From: Mycobacterium sp.
Lineage (GTDB): Bacteria; Actinomycetota; Actinomycetes; Mycobacteriales; Mycobacteriaceae
Length of the DNA: 40,069 nucleotides
Reading direction: 5' to 3'
NCBI GenBank assembly: GCA_025963385.1
Contig: JAOPUT010000062.1
Location: 1-40,069 of the forward strand
The position numbers and the translations under genes are program-made. Under the pieces are notes generated by a model, which saw nothing but the letters and a program-made list of their open reading frames with translations, was not told the DNA's origin and did no database searches. Every line of letters begins with the position of its first letter. Within the stretch, counting starts at the first letter, position 1. Positions 1-7,552 of this stretch are shown here, one piece after another.

Positions 1-91
1 GAAAGCCGGCCGCCTCGGCACGCTTGGCTTGGTCGACGAGTTCCTTGGGGCCGAACTGTTCGCAGGACAGGAAGTAACCGATCTGAGTCAT
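1..91 (-). CDS. F420-dependent LLM-class oxidoreductase, N-terminal fragment
   Basis: Only the first 30 codons lie in the window; the gene runs off the left edge. The start is the ATG at 91. The residues begin MTQIGYFLSCEQFGPKELV and continue into DQAKRAEAAGF. This matches the opening beta-strand and first helix of luciferase-like monooxygenase folds, and most closely the G6PDH-like F420-dependent subfamily of actinobacteria. Those enzymes use coenzyme F420 for hydride transfer in the cytoplasm. Substrate and cofactor cannot be confirmed from so short a piece. No strong Shine-Dalgarno precedes the ATG. Confidence 0.7.
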   Translation of the reverse strand, partial: MTQIGYFLSCEQFGPKELVDQAKRAEAAGF

Positions 92-306
92 GCCGACCCC
101 ATACCCGTCGAGGCGCGGTCTACGCCCGAAGCCCCTCGTGCATCGGGGCGCCTGTCAACCCAGCACGATCACGTCTGACAATGCACCCTTCGCGCCAAGA
201 TCATGACAGGGGTGCGGACAGTTCGATGTTGACGTCGTCGGGATCCTGGATGGACAGGATCGGTCATGCTTTCGTCACAACGGTCGAACGGGTGGGGCCT
301 GCCGCC
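92..306. other. intergenic region, no gene seen
   Basis: This 215-base gap lies between two leftward genes. It holds a GCCCC/GGGGC inverted repeat (131-135 and 145-149, 9-base loop) that could form part of a weak terminator for the TPP-enzyme transcript. On the minus strand there is also a TTGACA hexamer (158-153) upstream of the F420 gene, but no well-spaced -10 goes with it. Short open frames here have no recognisable protein character. Confidence 0.4.
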
Positions 307-2100
307 TCAATTCTTCTTCTCGCCGGGAAGGTATTGCTGCACCTTCTGTTTGATGCCCTGCTTGACGAACCCCACCGAGTCCTCGTCACCCTTGAGCACG
401 GCGTTGACGAGTGACTTCGCTTGGTCGAACGTGGCGTGCGGCGGAATGGGCGGCACGTCGGGGTCGCAGCGCACGTCGAGCAGCGTGGGCCGGTCGGCGG
501 CCAAGGCACGGTCCCACGCCCCACCCAATTGCGCTGCGTCGTCGATGTTCTCGCCGAGCAGGCCCAGCCCGCGGGCGAAGGATGCGTAATCGACGTCGGG
601 CAGTGACTGGGATGGCACGAACTGGGGCGAGTCACCCATCGCGCGCATCTCCCACGTGACCTGATTGAGGTCGTCATTGTGCAGCACGGCGACGACGAGG
701 CGGGGATCGGACCACTGCGACCAGTACTTCGCGATGGTGATCAGTTCGGCCATGTTGTTCATCTGCATGGCGCCGTCGCCGACGAAGGCGATGGCTGGCC
801 GCTCGGGGTGCGCCCACTTCGCGCCTATTGCATAAGGCACTGCGGCACCCATGGTGGCCAGCGTCCCCGACAAAGAGCCACGCACCCCGACGGGGAAGCT
901 CAAGTGCCGCGCATACCAGTTGGCCGAGGTTCCCGAATCGGCCGCGATAATCGCATCGGCGGGCATCCGCGACGACAGTTCCGAGAAGATGCGCATCGGA
1001 TTGACCGGATCGGCATCGGTCATCTCCTGGCGCTGGGCGGTGGTCCGCCAGTTGGCGACGTGCTTCTCGATGGTGTCGCGCCACGAGCGATCTGTCTTTC
1101 GGGTGAGCAGCGGAATGAGTGCCTGCAGTGTGGCTTTCGCGTCGCCGACGACGTTCAGTTCGTATGGATAGCGCATCCCGATCCACTTGCCGGATCGGTC
1201 GATCTGCACCGCTCGGGCCTGATCGAGATCGGGCAGGAACTGGGTGTAGGGGAAGTTGGAGCCGACGGTGAGCAGCGTGTCGCAGTCCATCATCATGTGC
1301 CAGCTGGCCGTCGTGCCGAGAAGTCCGATGGCCCCCGTGACCCACGGCAGGTCGTCGGGCAGCACGTCCTTGCCCAGTAGCGCCTTGGCCGCGCCTGCGC
1401 CGAGCAGATCGGCGACCTGTGTGAGCTCGTCGACGCAGTCGCGGGCCCCCTGGCCCACCAACATGGCGACCTTCTCGCCTGCGTTGAGCAGATCGGCCGT
1501 GGCGCGCAGCGTGCCCTCGTCGGGTACGGCCCTCGCGCTGCTGAGCCCAAGGCTGGAAGGCACCTGCTTGAAGGCGTGTTCGGGCGCCTCGTAGGTCAGG
1601 TCGAATACGTCCGACGGCACGATGACACAGGTCGGGGCGCCTTCGCTGAGAGCGACGCGGATGGCGCGATCGATGAGGTTGGGCAACTGCTGCGGCACCA
1701 TGCAGGTCTGGACGTAGTCGCTGCATACGTCCTTGAACAGGCTGTGCATGTCGATCTCCTGCTGGTAGGACCCACCGATCGCGGACCTCTCGGTCTGTCC
1801 GACGATCGCGACGACCGGCACGTGGTCGAGTTTGGCGTCGTAGAGGCCATTGAGCAGGTGAATTCCTCCAGGGCCGCTGGTCGCCACGCAGACTCCGACC
1901 TTGCCGGAGAACTTCGCGTAGCCGACCGCTTGCAGGGCCGCCATCTCCTCGTGGCGCGCCTGGACGAACTGCGGTTGATCGTCGGCACGGCGCCATGCGG
2001 TCAGCAATCCGTTGATGCCGTCGCCGGGATAGCCGAACACTTGGCGTACGCCCCAGTCGCGCAGCCGAGACAGCAGCACGTCGGCAACGGTTTCGGACAT
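307..2100 (-). CDS. thiamine-pyrophosphate-requiring enzyme, pyruvate oxidase-like
   Basis: A 597-residue protein with the three-domain TPP enzyme layout (POX/acetolactate synthase superfamily). The N-terminal PYR domain has the conserved activating glutamate in RHEEMAA (E51) after GYPGDGING. A central Rossmann-like domain follows. The C-terminal PP domain carries the TPP/Mg motif GDGAMQMNN, closing with HNDDLNQ. Length and architecture match pyruvate oxidase/dehydrogenase (PoxB-like) proteins, which decarboxylate pyruvate to acetate or acetyl phosphate with FAD. Acetolactate synthase or another 2-oxoacid decarboxylase remains possible. The ATG at 2100 has an AAGGAAGG Shine-Dalgarno. The gene is divergent from the ANTAR gene, and the 180-base gap between them contains an inverted repeat. 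Many mycobacteria carry such an enzyme among stress or stationary-phase genes; that role here is inference. Confidence 0.85.
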   Translation of the reverse strand: MSETVADVLLSRLRDWGVRQVFGYPGDGINGLLTAWRRADDQPQFVQARHEEMAALQAVGYAKFSGKVGVCVATSGPGGIHLLNGLYDAKLDHVPVVAIVGQTERSAIGGSYQQEIDMHSLFKDVCSDYVQTCMVPQQLPNLIDRAIRVALSEGAPTCVIVPSDVFDLTYEAPEHAFKQVPSSLGLSSARAVPDEGTLRATADLLNAGEKVAMLVGQGARDCVDELTQVADLLGAGAAKALLGKDVLPDDLPWVTGAIGLLGTTASWHMMMDCDTLLTVGSNFPYTQFLPDLDQARAVQIDRSGKWIGMRYPYELNVVGDAKATLQALIPLLTRKTDRSWRDTIEKHVANWRTTAQRQEMTDADPVNPMRIFSELSSRMPADAIIAADSGTSANWYARHLSFPVGVRGSLSGTLATMGAAVPYAIGAKWAHPERPAIAFVGDGAMQMNNMAELITIAKYWSQWSDPRLVVAVLHNDDLNQVTWEMRAMGDSPQFVPSQSLPDVDYASFARGLGLLGENIDDAAQLGGAWDRALAADRPTLLDVRCDPDVPPIPPHATFDQAKSLVNAVLKGDEDSVGFVKQGIKQKVQQYLPGEKKN

Positions 2101-2154
2101 CGTGAGCCTTCCTTCACTGGGTGTTGTCTCCGGACCTTCACCGTTGCGGTACCC

Positions 2155-2174
2155 GGTGTGCGCGATGGCACACC
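2155..2174. promoter_or_regulatory. inverted repeat in divergent TPP-enzyme/ANTAR promoter region
   Basis: GGTGTG (2155-2160) and CACACC (2169-2174) form perfect 6-base arms with an 8-base loop in the 180-base gap between divergent genes. On the minus strand a GGGTAC hexamer, similar to the -10 box of SigF-type promoters, overlaps it. A clear -35 partner was not found. It could be an operator for the TPP enzyme, but no regulator is identified. Confidence 0.3.
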
Positions 2175-2280
2175 CGGTGGCGAGTTCGAGGCGGTGCAGA
2201 CCGCTTGAGTCATCTTGGTTTCATCGTCGGCGACGGGGGGATTCGACGGAAAGGTAAACGGGCGTGAGAGGAGATGCAGC

Positions 2281-2550
2281 ATGAGAGAGGTCAGCCCGGG
2301 TGTCGATCCATCGTCGCGGAAGGTGATCGACGAGGCGGTGGGAGTCCTGATCGGCTGGCGAGGGTGCACCGAGCGGGAGGCTTTCGACGAGATAGCCCAA
2401 GCGGTGCGGGACACCGGTGTGGGTGTCGGCAGTATCGCGCGCGCTCTGGTCGCCCTGGCCAGCGGCGCGGTCGATTCGGATCCGCACGGCCAGGATGCCC
2501 GACGGGTGTGGGGTGACGCGATGCCATTGCGTCAGCCGGCGAACGGATGA
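2281..2550 (+). CDS. stand-alone ANTAR domain protein
   Basis: An 89-residue protein consisting almost entirely of an ANTAR domain (roughly residues 14-60). It begins with KVIDEAVGVLIGWRGCTE, followed by the amphipathic AFDEIAQAVRDTGVGVGSIA helix pair. ANTAR domains bind paired hexaloop RNA hairpins and act as transcription antiterminators. Here there is no attached GAF, PAS or receiver sensor domain, so any signal must come from a partner or from expression level. The ATG at 2281 has a good GAGAGGAG Shine-Dalgarno. The gene ends 24 bases before the isochorismatase-like gene and probably shares its transcript. A second solo ANTAR protein is encoded at 39249-39641. Confidence 0.8.
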   Translation: MREVSPGVDPSSRKVIDEAVGVLIGWRGCTEREAFDEIAQAVRDTGVGVGSIARALVALASGAVDSDPHGQDARRVWGDAMPLRQPANG

Positions 2551-2574
2551 CTCGACGAGAACGCGGGTGCAACC

Positions 2575-3114
2575 GTGAGTGAGACCGCGGTACTGGTCAT
2601 CGACATGTTGAACTCCTACCGCCACCCGGACGCTGATCGGCTCGCGGACAGCGTGGCCGACGTGATCGAGCCGGTGGCCCGCTTGGTCGCCGCCGCGCGA
2701 CGGAGCGACGACGTCGACCTGGTCTACGTCAACGACAACTTCGGGGACTTCACTGCGGGTCGCAACGACCTGGTTCGGGCCGCATTACGCGGGGAGCGGC
2801 CCGATCTGGTGAAGCCGATCGTGCCCGATGAGAGTTGTCGTGTGCTACAGAAGGTTCGGCACAGCGCCTTCTACTCCACACCCCTTGGATACCTCTTGGG
2901 TCAGTTGGGCACCAAGAAAGTGATCCTCACTGGACAAGTCACCGAACAGTGCATCCTCTACACGGCTTTGGATGCCCACGTCCGCCACTTCGACGTGGTT
3001 CTTCCTGAGGATGCGGTGGCGCACATCGACCCAGAGTTGGGCTTGGCTGCGAAGAAGATGATGCAGCGCAACATGGGTGCCGCGTTGGTCAGAGCCGCGG
3101 ACTGTCTGCCCTGA
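2575..3114 (+). CDS. isochorismatase-family cysteine hydrolase
   Basis: A 179-residue single-domain protein of the isochorismatase-like fold. The Asp-Lys-Cys triad is visible: D10 in VLVIDML, K93 in LQKVRHSAF and C126 in TEQCILY, preceded by the typical cis-peptide region (GQVTEQC). Family members hydrolyse small amides (nicotinamide, N-carbamoylsarcosine, ureidoacrylate) or isochorismate; the substrate cannot be read from the sequence. The start is GTG at 2575 with a weak ribosome site, 24 bases after the ANTAR gene, so co-transcription is likely. The enzyme is expected in the cytoplasm. Confidence 0.88.
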   Translation: MSETAVLVIDMLNSYRHPDADRLADSVADVIEPVARLVAAARRSDDVDLVYVNDNFGDFTAGRNDLVRAALRGERPDLVKPIVPDESCRVLQKVRHSAFYSTPLGYLLGQLGTKKVILTGQVTEQCILYTALDAHVRHFDVVLPEDAVAHIDPELGLAAKKMMQRNMGAALVRAADCLP

Positions 3115-3146
3115 CCGCGGATGTCGTGCCGGTCGCGGGTCGCATG

Positions 3147-3515
3147 TCATTCACGATCCCACGGCGCGGTCTCGCCCATCTTCGCGTAGTACTTGGCGAG
3201 GTGACTCTTCACTCGGTCGACATCGCCAGGCGGTAGGTCGACGCCACCACGCGAGCCCTGCACCACGGCGGCCGCGGCCATCACCCCGCGTGGCACGGCG
3301 GTGAGCCTTCCGCTGATGACGTCAGCGATCAGCAGCTTGTAGGCACCGAAGTTGTCCTTCTTCTCCTTGTCGTACCAGACGTGCGCGTCGCGGTATTTCT
3401 CATTGGGTGCGTTCTCCGCGCCCGCCCACTTTCGCACCCGCTGCTCCGCGGCGTCGCCATCCCATTCGCGCTCACGGTCGGCCAGCGAGAAGTCTTGAAA
3501 GGCAGTAACCAACAT
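3147..3515 (-). CDS. conserved hypothetical protein (122 aa)
   Basis: A cytoplasmic, highly charged protein with no signal peptide or membrane segment. The start ATG at 3515 has an excellent GAGGAGG Shine-Dalgarno, so it is a real gene. It contains the blocks RVRKWAG, KYRDAHVWYD, FGAYKLLIADV, LTAVPRGVMAAAAVVQG and VKSHLAKYYAKMGETAPW. From memory, this series of blocks resembles regions attached to phage head-maturation (prohead protease-like) proteins and their free-standing chromosomal relatives in actinobacteria. No phage genes surround it, so a domesticated or simply related domain is more likely than a prophage remnant. The function is unknown. Confidence 0.75.
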   Translation of the reverse strand: MLVTAFQDFSLADREREWDGDAAEQRVRKWAGAENAPNEKYRDAHVWYDKEKKDNFGAYKLLIADVISGRLTAVPRGVMAAAAVVQGSRGGVDLPPGDVDRVKSHLAKYYAKMGETAPWDRE

Positions 3516-3620
3516 GACGTCCTCCTCATCCGTCGAACGCCCGAGTTCGAGACGGACCTAAAGCTGTCATATCCGCATCCGGCGGGTGGGAAACCCCGAT
3601 TCGGAGGTCGCGCTTCAGGG

Positions 3621-4430
3621 ATGCTGCCCGCGGGTATGTCGTCTGGCGTGGTGGTGAAGGTCGGCACGTCGGGGTGGTCCTACGACCACTGGCGGCAAGT
3701 GCTGTACGGCCCAGGGGTGACGGCCGCCAAACGGCTCTCCCGGTACGCCGAAGAATTCGACACCGTCGAACTCAACGCAAGTTTCTACCGCTGGCCGCGA
3801 GACTCCACCTTCGAGGGCTGGCGGGATCGGTTACCGGTCGGCTTCACGATGTCGGTGAAGGCGGCGCGCGGCTTGACGCATGCGCGCCGGCTGCGGTCCC
3901 CGGAGGAGTGGATCGAGCGGATCGCGCGGGCGTGGGACGCGTTGGGGGAACGGCACGGCGCGGTGCTGGTGCAGCTGCACCCAGCTCAGGAGCGCGACGA
4001 CGCAAGACTCGAGTACTTCCTGGGGGGTGTCCCGTCCCGAGTGCGAGTCGCCGTCGAACTTCGGCACCCGTCGTGGGACGACGAGAGCGTCTACGACCTC
4101 CTCGCCCGACACGGTGCCTCCTACGTCGTGATGAGCGGCGCCGGGATGCCATGCGTTCTCCGGGCCACCGCCCAGCTGGTCTACGTGCGCCTACACGGGC
4201 CCAGCGATGACGTGCTCTACGCCGGTTCCTACAGCGACGACGACTTGCGCTGGTGGGCCGAACGCATCCACGAATGGGCTCAGCAGGGCCGAGACGTGCT
4301 GGCGTATTTCAACAACGACGGCGACGGGAACGCCGTGCGCAACGCCAGAACGTTACGGATGTTCCTGGAGCAGAAAGGAATTCAGCGTGCTGCTGAACGG
4401 GGTGAACCACATCGCTCTTCTCTCCAATGA
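3621..4430 (+). CDS. DUF72 family protein
   Basis: A DUF72 (UPF0759, YecE-like) TIM-barrel protein of about 269 residues. Diagnostic blocks are KVGTSGWSYDHWR near the N-terminus, DTVELNASFYRWP, FTMSVKAARGLTH, VQLHPA, VAVELRHPSW, YVRLHGP and a late YFNNDGDGNAVRNA. The biochemical role of the family is not established; the fold and acidic residues suggest a phosphodiesterase- or isomerase-like activity. The start was placed at ATG 3621, which has a GGAGG 13 bases upstream; ATG 3636 is an alternative. The last 44 bases overlap the VOC gene in a different frame, so the two are likely co-expressed. Confidence 0.85.
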   Translation: MLPAGMSSGVVVKVGTSGWSYDHWRQVLYGPGVTAAKRLSRYAEEFDTVELNASFYRWPRDSTFEGWRDRLPVGFTMSVKAARGLTHARRLRSPEEWIERIARAWDALGERHGAVLVQLHPAQERDDARLEYFLGGVPSRVRVAVELRHPSWDDESVYDLLARHGASYVVMSGAGMPCVLRATAQLVYVRLHGPSDDVLYAGSYSDDDLRWWAERIHEWAQQGRDVLAYFNNDGDGNAVRNARTLRMFLEQKGIQRAAERGEPHRSSLQ

Positions 4431-4815
4431 CGTCGGGCGCCTCGGCGAGTTCTACGCGACGGTGTTCGACGCCGACGTCGGCCCAACGAAGGCACATGGG
4501 GAGGAGTCCGGCGAGACGATGACGAACATTCGCATCGGCCCGCACACCGTGCTGAACGTCTTCGTGATCGAAGGCAACCACGAGGCACGACGTCAGACTC
4601 CGATGTGGGGCCGCGGACGAATCGACCACATCGGTCTGCGGGCAGCCTCGCCTGAGGCGTTCGCCACGATCCGGGATCGACTCGTCGCCTCCGGCGCCAG
4701 CGACGGAGAGGTCAACGAGTTCGGCGATGTCCGCAGCATCTTCTACCGCGATCCCGATGGGCTGGAAGGCGAAGTGCTGCACGACAAGAACGACGATGGC
4801 GACCACGACGCGTGA
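4387..4815 (+). CDS. VOC (glyoxalase/bleomycin resistance) family protein
   Basis: A 142-residue protein of the vicinal oxygen chelate superfamily with two beta-alpha-beta-beta-beta modules. The first opens with GVNHIALLSNDVGRLGEFYA and the second with GRIDHIGLRAASPEAFATI; it ends with FYRDPDGLEGEVLH. The metal ligand positions are H8 or H9 of the first strand, the DHIGL histidine and the late glutamate. Members include glyoxalases, extradiol dioxygenases and resistance proteins, and the substrate is unknown. The start is GTG at 4387 with an AAAGGAA Shine-Dalgarno 6 bases upstream. It lies inside the 3' end of the DUF72 gene, giving a 44-base overlap. Confidence 0.85.
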   Translation: MLLNGVNHIALLSNDVGRLGEFYATVFDADVGPTKAHGEESGETMTNIRIGPHTVLNVFVIEGNHEARRQTPMWGRGRIDHIGLRAASPEAFATIRDRLVASGASDGEVNEFGDVRSIFYRDPDGLEGEVLHDKNDDGDHDA

Positions 4816-4917
4816 TCCGGCGGCCGCGGCTGATTCGCGCGCAGGTCGATTCGTGTCTGATGTTCGCCGTCTCGAACCGCCGGCGAAGGCTGCGCGACGT
4901 TGCCCTAGATGCGATAT

Positions 4918-4953
4918 GTACTGGGACGCACAGTACCTGCCGCGCAGTATGCT
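4918..4953 (+). promoter_or_regulatory. putative promoter with inverted repeat upstream of SHOCT gene
   Basis: A perfect inverted repeat GTACTG-N7-CAGTAC spans 4918-4936. It is followed by a partial CAGTAT direct copy (4945-4950) and a TATGCT -10-like hexamer at 4948-4953. The hexamer would place the transcript start about 35 bases before the SHOCT ATG. The inverted repeat covers the expected -35 position, which fits an operator or activator site. The protein that binds it is unknown. Confidence 0.4.
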
Positions 4954-4994
4954 GCGGGGCCGAAGCGCCACCGACGAAGAAGGAATCCGCGACC

Positions 4995-5756
4995 ATGAAG
5001 GCCACCGTCACCCCTGAAGCCCAGGCCGCCATCGCCGATGTCGCCGAACGTCACGGGATCTCCCAGGAGGCGGTGCTGACCATGCTCATCGCCCTCGAGA
5101 ACGGTGGCGGCACCATGGCGCAATTCTCCATCCCCGAACTCGGCGGCTCCGGGCAGTGGATGCGGGGCGGCATGACGATGGTCGGCAACATGTTCGACAA
5201 CGCGCTCAAGGCGCGAGTCGATGCATTGTGCGGTGAGTTGGTTGCCGTGCGCGACAACATCACGGTGTTCCCTGCGGCGACGGCTGCCGGTTGGTGGCCC
5301 GTCGACCTGGGTCTCCCGAGCGCGTCCGGTGGCCAGAACGATGCGCGCTACGCCGTGTTCCCCAGCACCAGGCGGTTGGCGACGCGCATCAACGGTGTCA
5401 CCAGGGTCTATGACACCGGCGAGCACCGCATCGCCGGCGTGCAGCAACAACAAGCGGGCGGCCCGGGATCGGCGCAATTCACCAGCCAGATCGGCACTTT
5501 CGACGTTTCGAGCCTGCGCGAACTCGATACGCAGGAGGCGACCGGTACCCCAGCTGCCGCGCCCGCTCCACCACCTCGTACCCATGCGGCGGACCCTGCC
5601 GGGGCCACGTCGCAGGCGACCGCTGCGACCGTCGGAGCAACCGATCCCGCAACCATCATCGCGGCCATCGAGTCGCTGGCTGGACTCCACGAACGCGGAA
5701 TCCTGTCCGACGAGGAGTTCGCACTCAAGAAGACCGAGTTGCTTGGTCGACTCTGA
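4995..5756 (+). CDS. SHOCT domain-containing protein
   Basis: A 253-residue protein. Residues 1-35 form a short helical segment (MKATVTPEAQAAIADVAERH), then a region of unknown fold rich in Gly and Met (about 40-170). A low-complexity Ala/Pro/Thr linker (about 180-215) follows, ending in a C-terminal SHOCT motif (IIAAIESLAGLHERGILSD then EEFALKKTELLGRL). SHOCT is a short C-terminal oligomerisation or interaction module found on otherwise unrelated proteins. No signal peptide or membrane segment is visible. The start ATG 4995 was chosen because AAGGA lies just upstream and the preceding in-frame stretch is not protein-like. The function is unknown. Confidence 0.75.
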   Translation: MKATVTPEAQAAIADVAERHGISQEAVLTMLIALENGGGTMAQFSIPELGGSGQWMRGGMTMVGNMFDNALKARVDALCGELVAVRDNITVFPAATAAGWWPVDLGLPSASGGQNDARYAVFPSTRRLATRINGVTRVYDTGEHRIAGVQQQQAGGPGSAQFTSQIGTFDVSSLRELDTQEATGTPAAAPAPPPRTHAADPAGATSQATAATVGATDPATIIAAIESLAGLHERGILSDEEFALKKTELLGRL

Positions 5757-5842
5757 CGTGGTCGATCGCGGGGCCTACTGGGTGTCGTGACCCTGGCACC
5801 CGCCCAGAGTGATTCGAAGGCTGCAGGTTTGCTGCTCAGCGC

Positions 5843-7552
5843 TCAGATCAGCGGTTGCTCGGTGAGGTACATGCGTGCGTCCCAGGGGGCCAGCTCGAGC
5901 GACGACGACGTCACCGCAGCCTCGGCGTCTGGCAGATTTCCGAGGAGTAGTCGGGCTCCGATCCATCGCGGATCGACGTCGACGGTGCGGCTCTCGCGGC
6001 CGCAGTTGACGAGGACCACGAGTGTTTCGGTCGGGGTGGTCCTGGTGTACGCCCAGATCTGCGGGTCCTCGGCCATGAAGGGCGTGAAGTCGCCCTCCGT
6101 CAGGATCGGCAGGTGGTGGCGCAGGTGGATGAGTGCATGGTAGTGAGCGAAAACCGAATTTGCCGAGTCGATTTGGCTGGCTGCGTTGAGCCAGGCGTAG
6201 TTCGGGTTGACCGGCATCCACGGGCGCGCGGTAGTGAACCCGGCGTTCGGTCCGGTGTCCCACTGCATGGGTGTGCGCGCGTTGTCGCGACTCATCTTGG
6301 CCAGCCCGGCGGTCGCGGCTTCCACGTTGCCGCCGATCTCGAGAACGTGGTTGAAGTAGTTGATCGATTCGATGTCCCTGTGGTCACGAGGATCTGGGAA
6401 CGAGTAGTTCGTCATGCCGAGTTCTTCGCCCTGATAGACGAACGGGGTACCGCGCATGCCGTGCAGTACGGTCGCGAGTGCCTTGGCGGAGGCGGCCCAG
6501 TACCGCGGGTCGTCGTCACCGAAACGCGACACCACGCGGGGCTGGTCGTGGTTGTCCCAATACAGGCTGTTCCAACCGGCCTCGGCCATCGCAGCCTGCC
6601 AACGGTGCAGCGACGTCTTCAGGGCGACGAGGTCGAGACCGACGTAGTCGAACTTGCCCCCGGGACCCTGGTCGACGGACATGTGCTCGAACTGAAAGAC
6701 CATGTCCAACTCGCCTCGGGCCCGGTCGGTGTACAGCCGGGCTTGTTCGGTTGACACGCCGGGCATTTCGCCCACGGTCATGAACTCGCGGTCACGTCCG
6801 CCGAAGACCGCGCGGGTCATCTCGGCGAGATACTCGTGCACGTGCGGTCCGTCGGCGAACTCGTCGAAGGCGTTGACGACTGTCTGCCCGTCAGCCGCCG
6901 GTGCGTCGGGTAGACCCTCGGCCTTGGAGATGAAGTTGATGACGTCCATGCGGAAACCGTCGACACCGCGGGCAAGCCACCAACGCATCACGTCGTGCAC
7001 GGCGGTTCGTAGCTCCGGGTTCGTCCAGTTCAGATCCGGCTGCTTGCGGTCGAACAGGTGCAGGTAATACTGCTCGGTGCTCTGGTCCCACTGCCACGCC
7101 GACCCCCCGAAGACCGACGCCCAGTTGTTGGGTTCTGCCTCGTCGCGCGCGTCCCGCCAGAAATACCACTCCCGCTTGGGGCTGTCGCGTGCCGCGCGCG
7201 ATTCAGCGAACCAGGGGTGCTCGTCGGAAGTGTGGTTGACCACCAGGTCCATCACCAACCTCATTCCAAGCTCGTGCACCTTGGCGAGCAGCGCGTCGAA
7301 ATCGGCCATGGTGCCGAACAGCGGATCGATGTCGCAGTAGTCACTGATGTCGTAGCCGTTGTCGGCTTGCGGTGAGCGGTAGACCGGCGACAGCCAGATC
7401 ACGTCCGCCCCGAGTGCGGCGACGTAGTCGAGTCGGCCGATGATGCCGGGGAGGTCACCGATGCCGTCGCCGTTCGAGTCGGCGAAGCTGCGGGGATAGA
7501 TCTGGTAGACGACGGCTGACTGCCACCAAGGGGTGTCTCGCGCGCCCGTCAT
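5843..7552 (-). CDS. GH13 alpha-glucosidase (oligo-1,6-glucosidase/maltase-like)
   Basis: A 569-residue glycoside hydrolase family 13 enzyme starting MTGARDTPWWQSAVVYQIYP. All four conserved regions are present: DLVVNHTS, GFRMDVINF with the nucleophile Asp, VGEMPG with the acid/base Glu, and WDNHDQPR. An SNGDGIGDLPGI calcium or loop motif follows the first strand, and a C-terminal beta domain follows the barrel. This pattern is typical of alpha-glucosidases acting on maltose, isomaltose, sucrose or trehalose-type ends; exact specificity is not readable. The start at 7552 was chosen because its ATG overlaps the stop of the upstream GH13 gene (ATGA), so the two are translationally coupled. No signal peptide is seen, so it is probably cytoplasmic. 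Confidence 0.9.
   Translation of the reverse strand: MTGARDTPWWQSAVVYQIYPRSFADSNGDGIGDLPGIIGRLDYVAALGADVIWLSPVYRSPQADNGYDISDYCDIDPLFGTMADFDALLAKVHELGMRLVMDLVVNHTSDEHPWFAESRAARDSPKREWYFWRDARDEAEPNNWASVFGGSAWQWDQSTEQYYLHLFDRKQPDLNWTNPELRTAVHDVMRWWLARGVDGFRMDVINFISKAEGLPDAPAADGQTVVNAFDEFADGPHVHEYLAEMTRAVFGGRDREFMTVGEMPGVSTEQARLYTDRARGELDMVFQFEHMSVDQGPGGKFDYVGLDLVALKTSLHRWQAAMAEAGWNSLYWDNHDQPRVVSRFGDDDPRYWAASAKALATVLHGMRGTPFVYQGEELGMTNYSFPDPRDHRDIESINYFNHVLEIGGNVEAATAGLAKMSRDNARTPMQWDTGPNAGFTTARPWMPVNPNYAWLNAASQIDSANSVFAHYHALIHLRHHLPILTEGDFTPFMAEDPQIWAYTRTTPTETLVVLVNCGRESRTVDVDPRWIGARLLLGNLPDAEAAVTSSSLELAPWDARMYLTEQPLI

Noticed and set aside
2217..2243. SigF-type promoter (GGTTT-N16-GGGATT) upstream of the first ANTAR gene
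   Set aside because: The -10 part deviates from GGGTAT/GGGTAC and no independent support was found; kept only as a possibility.
3147..3515. Prophage remnant
   Set aside because: A single phage-like domain with normal flanking metabolic genes and no integrase, att repeats or structural genes nearby.
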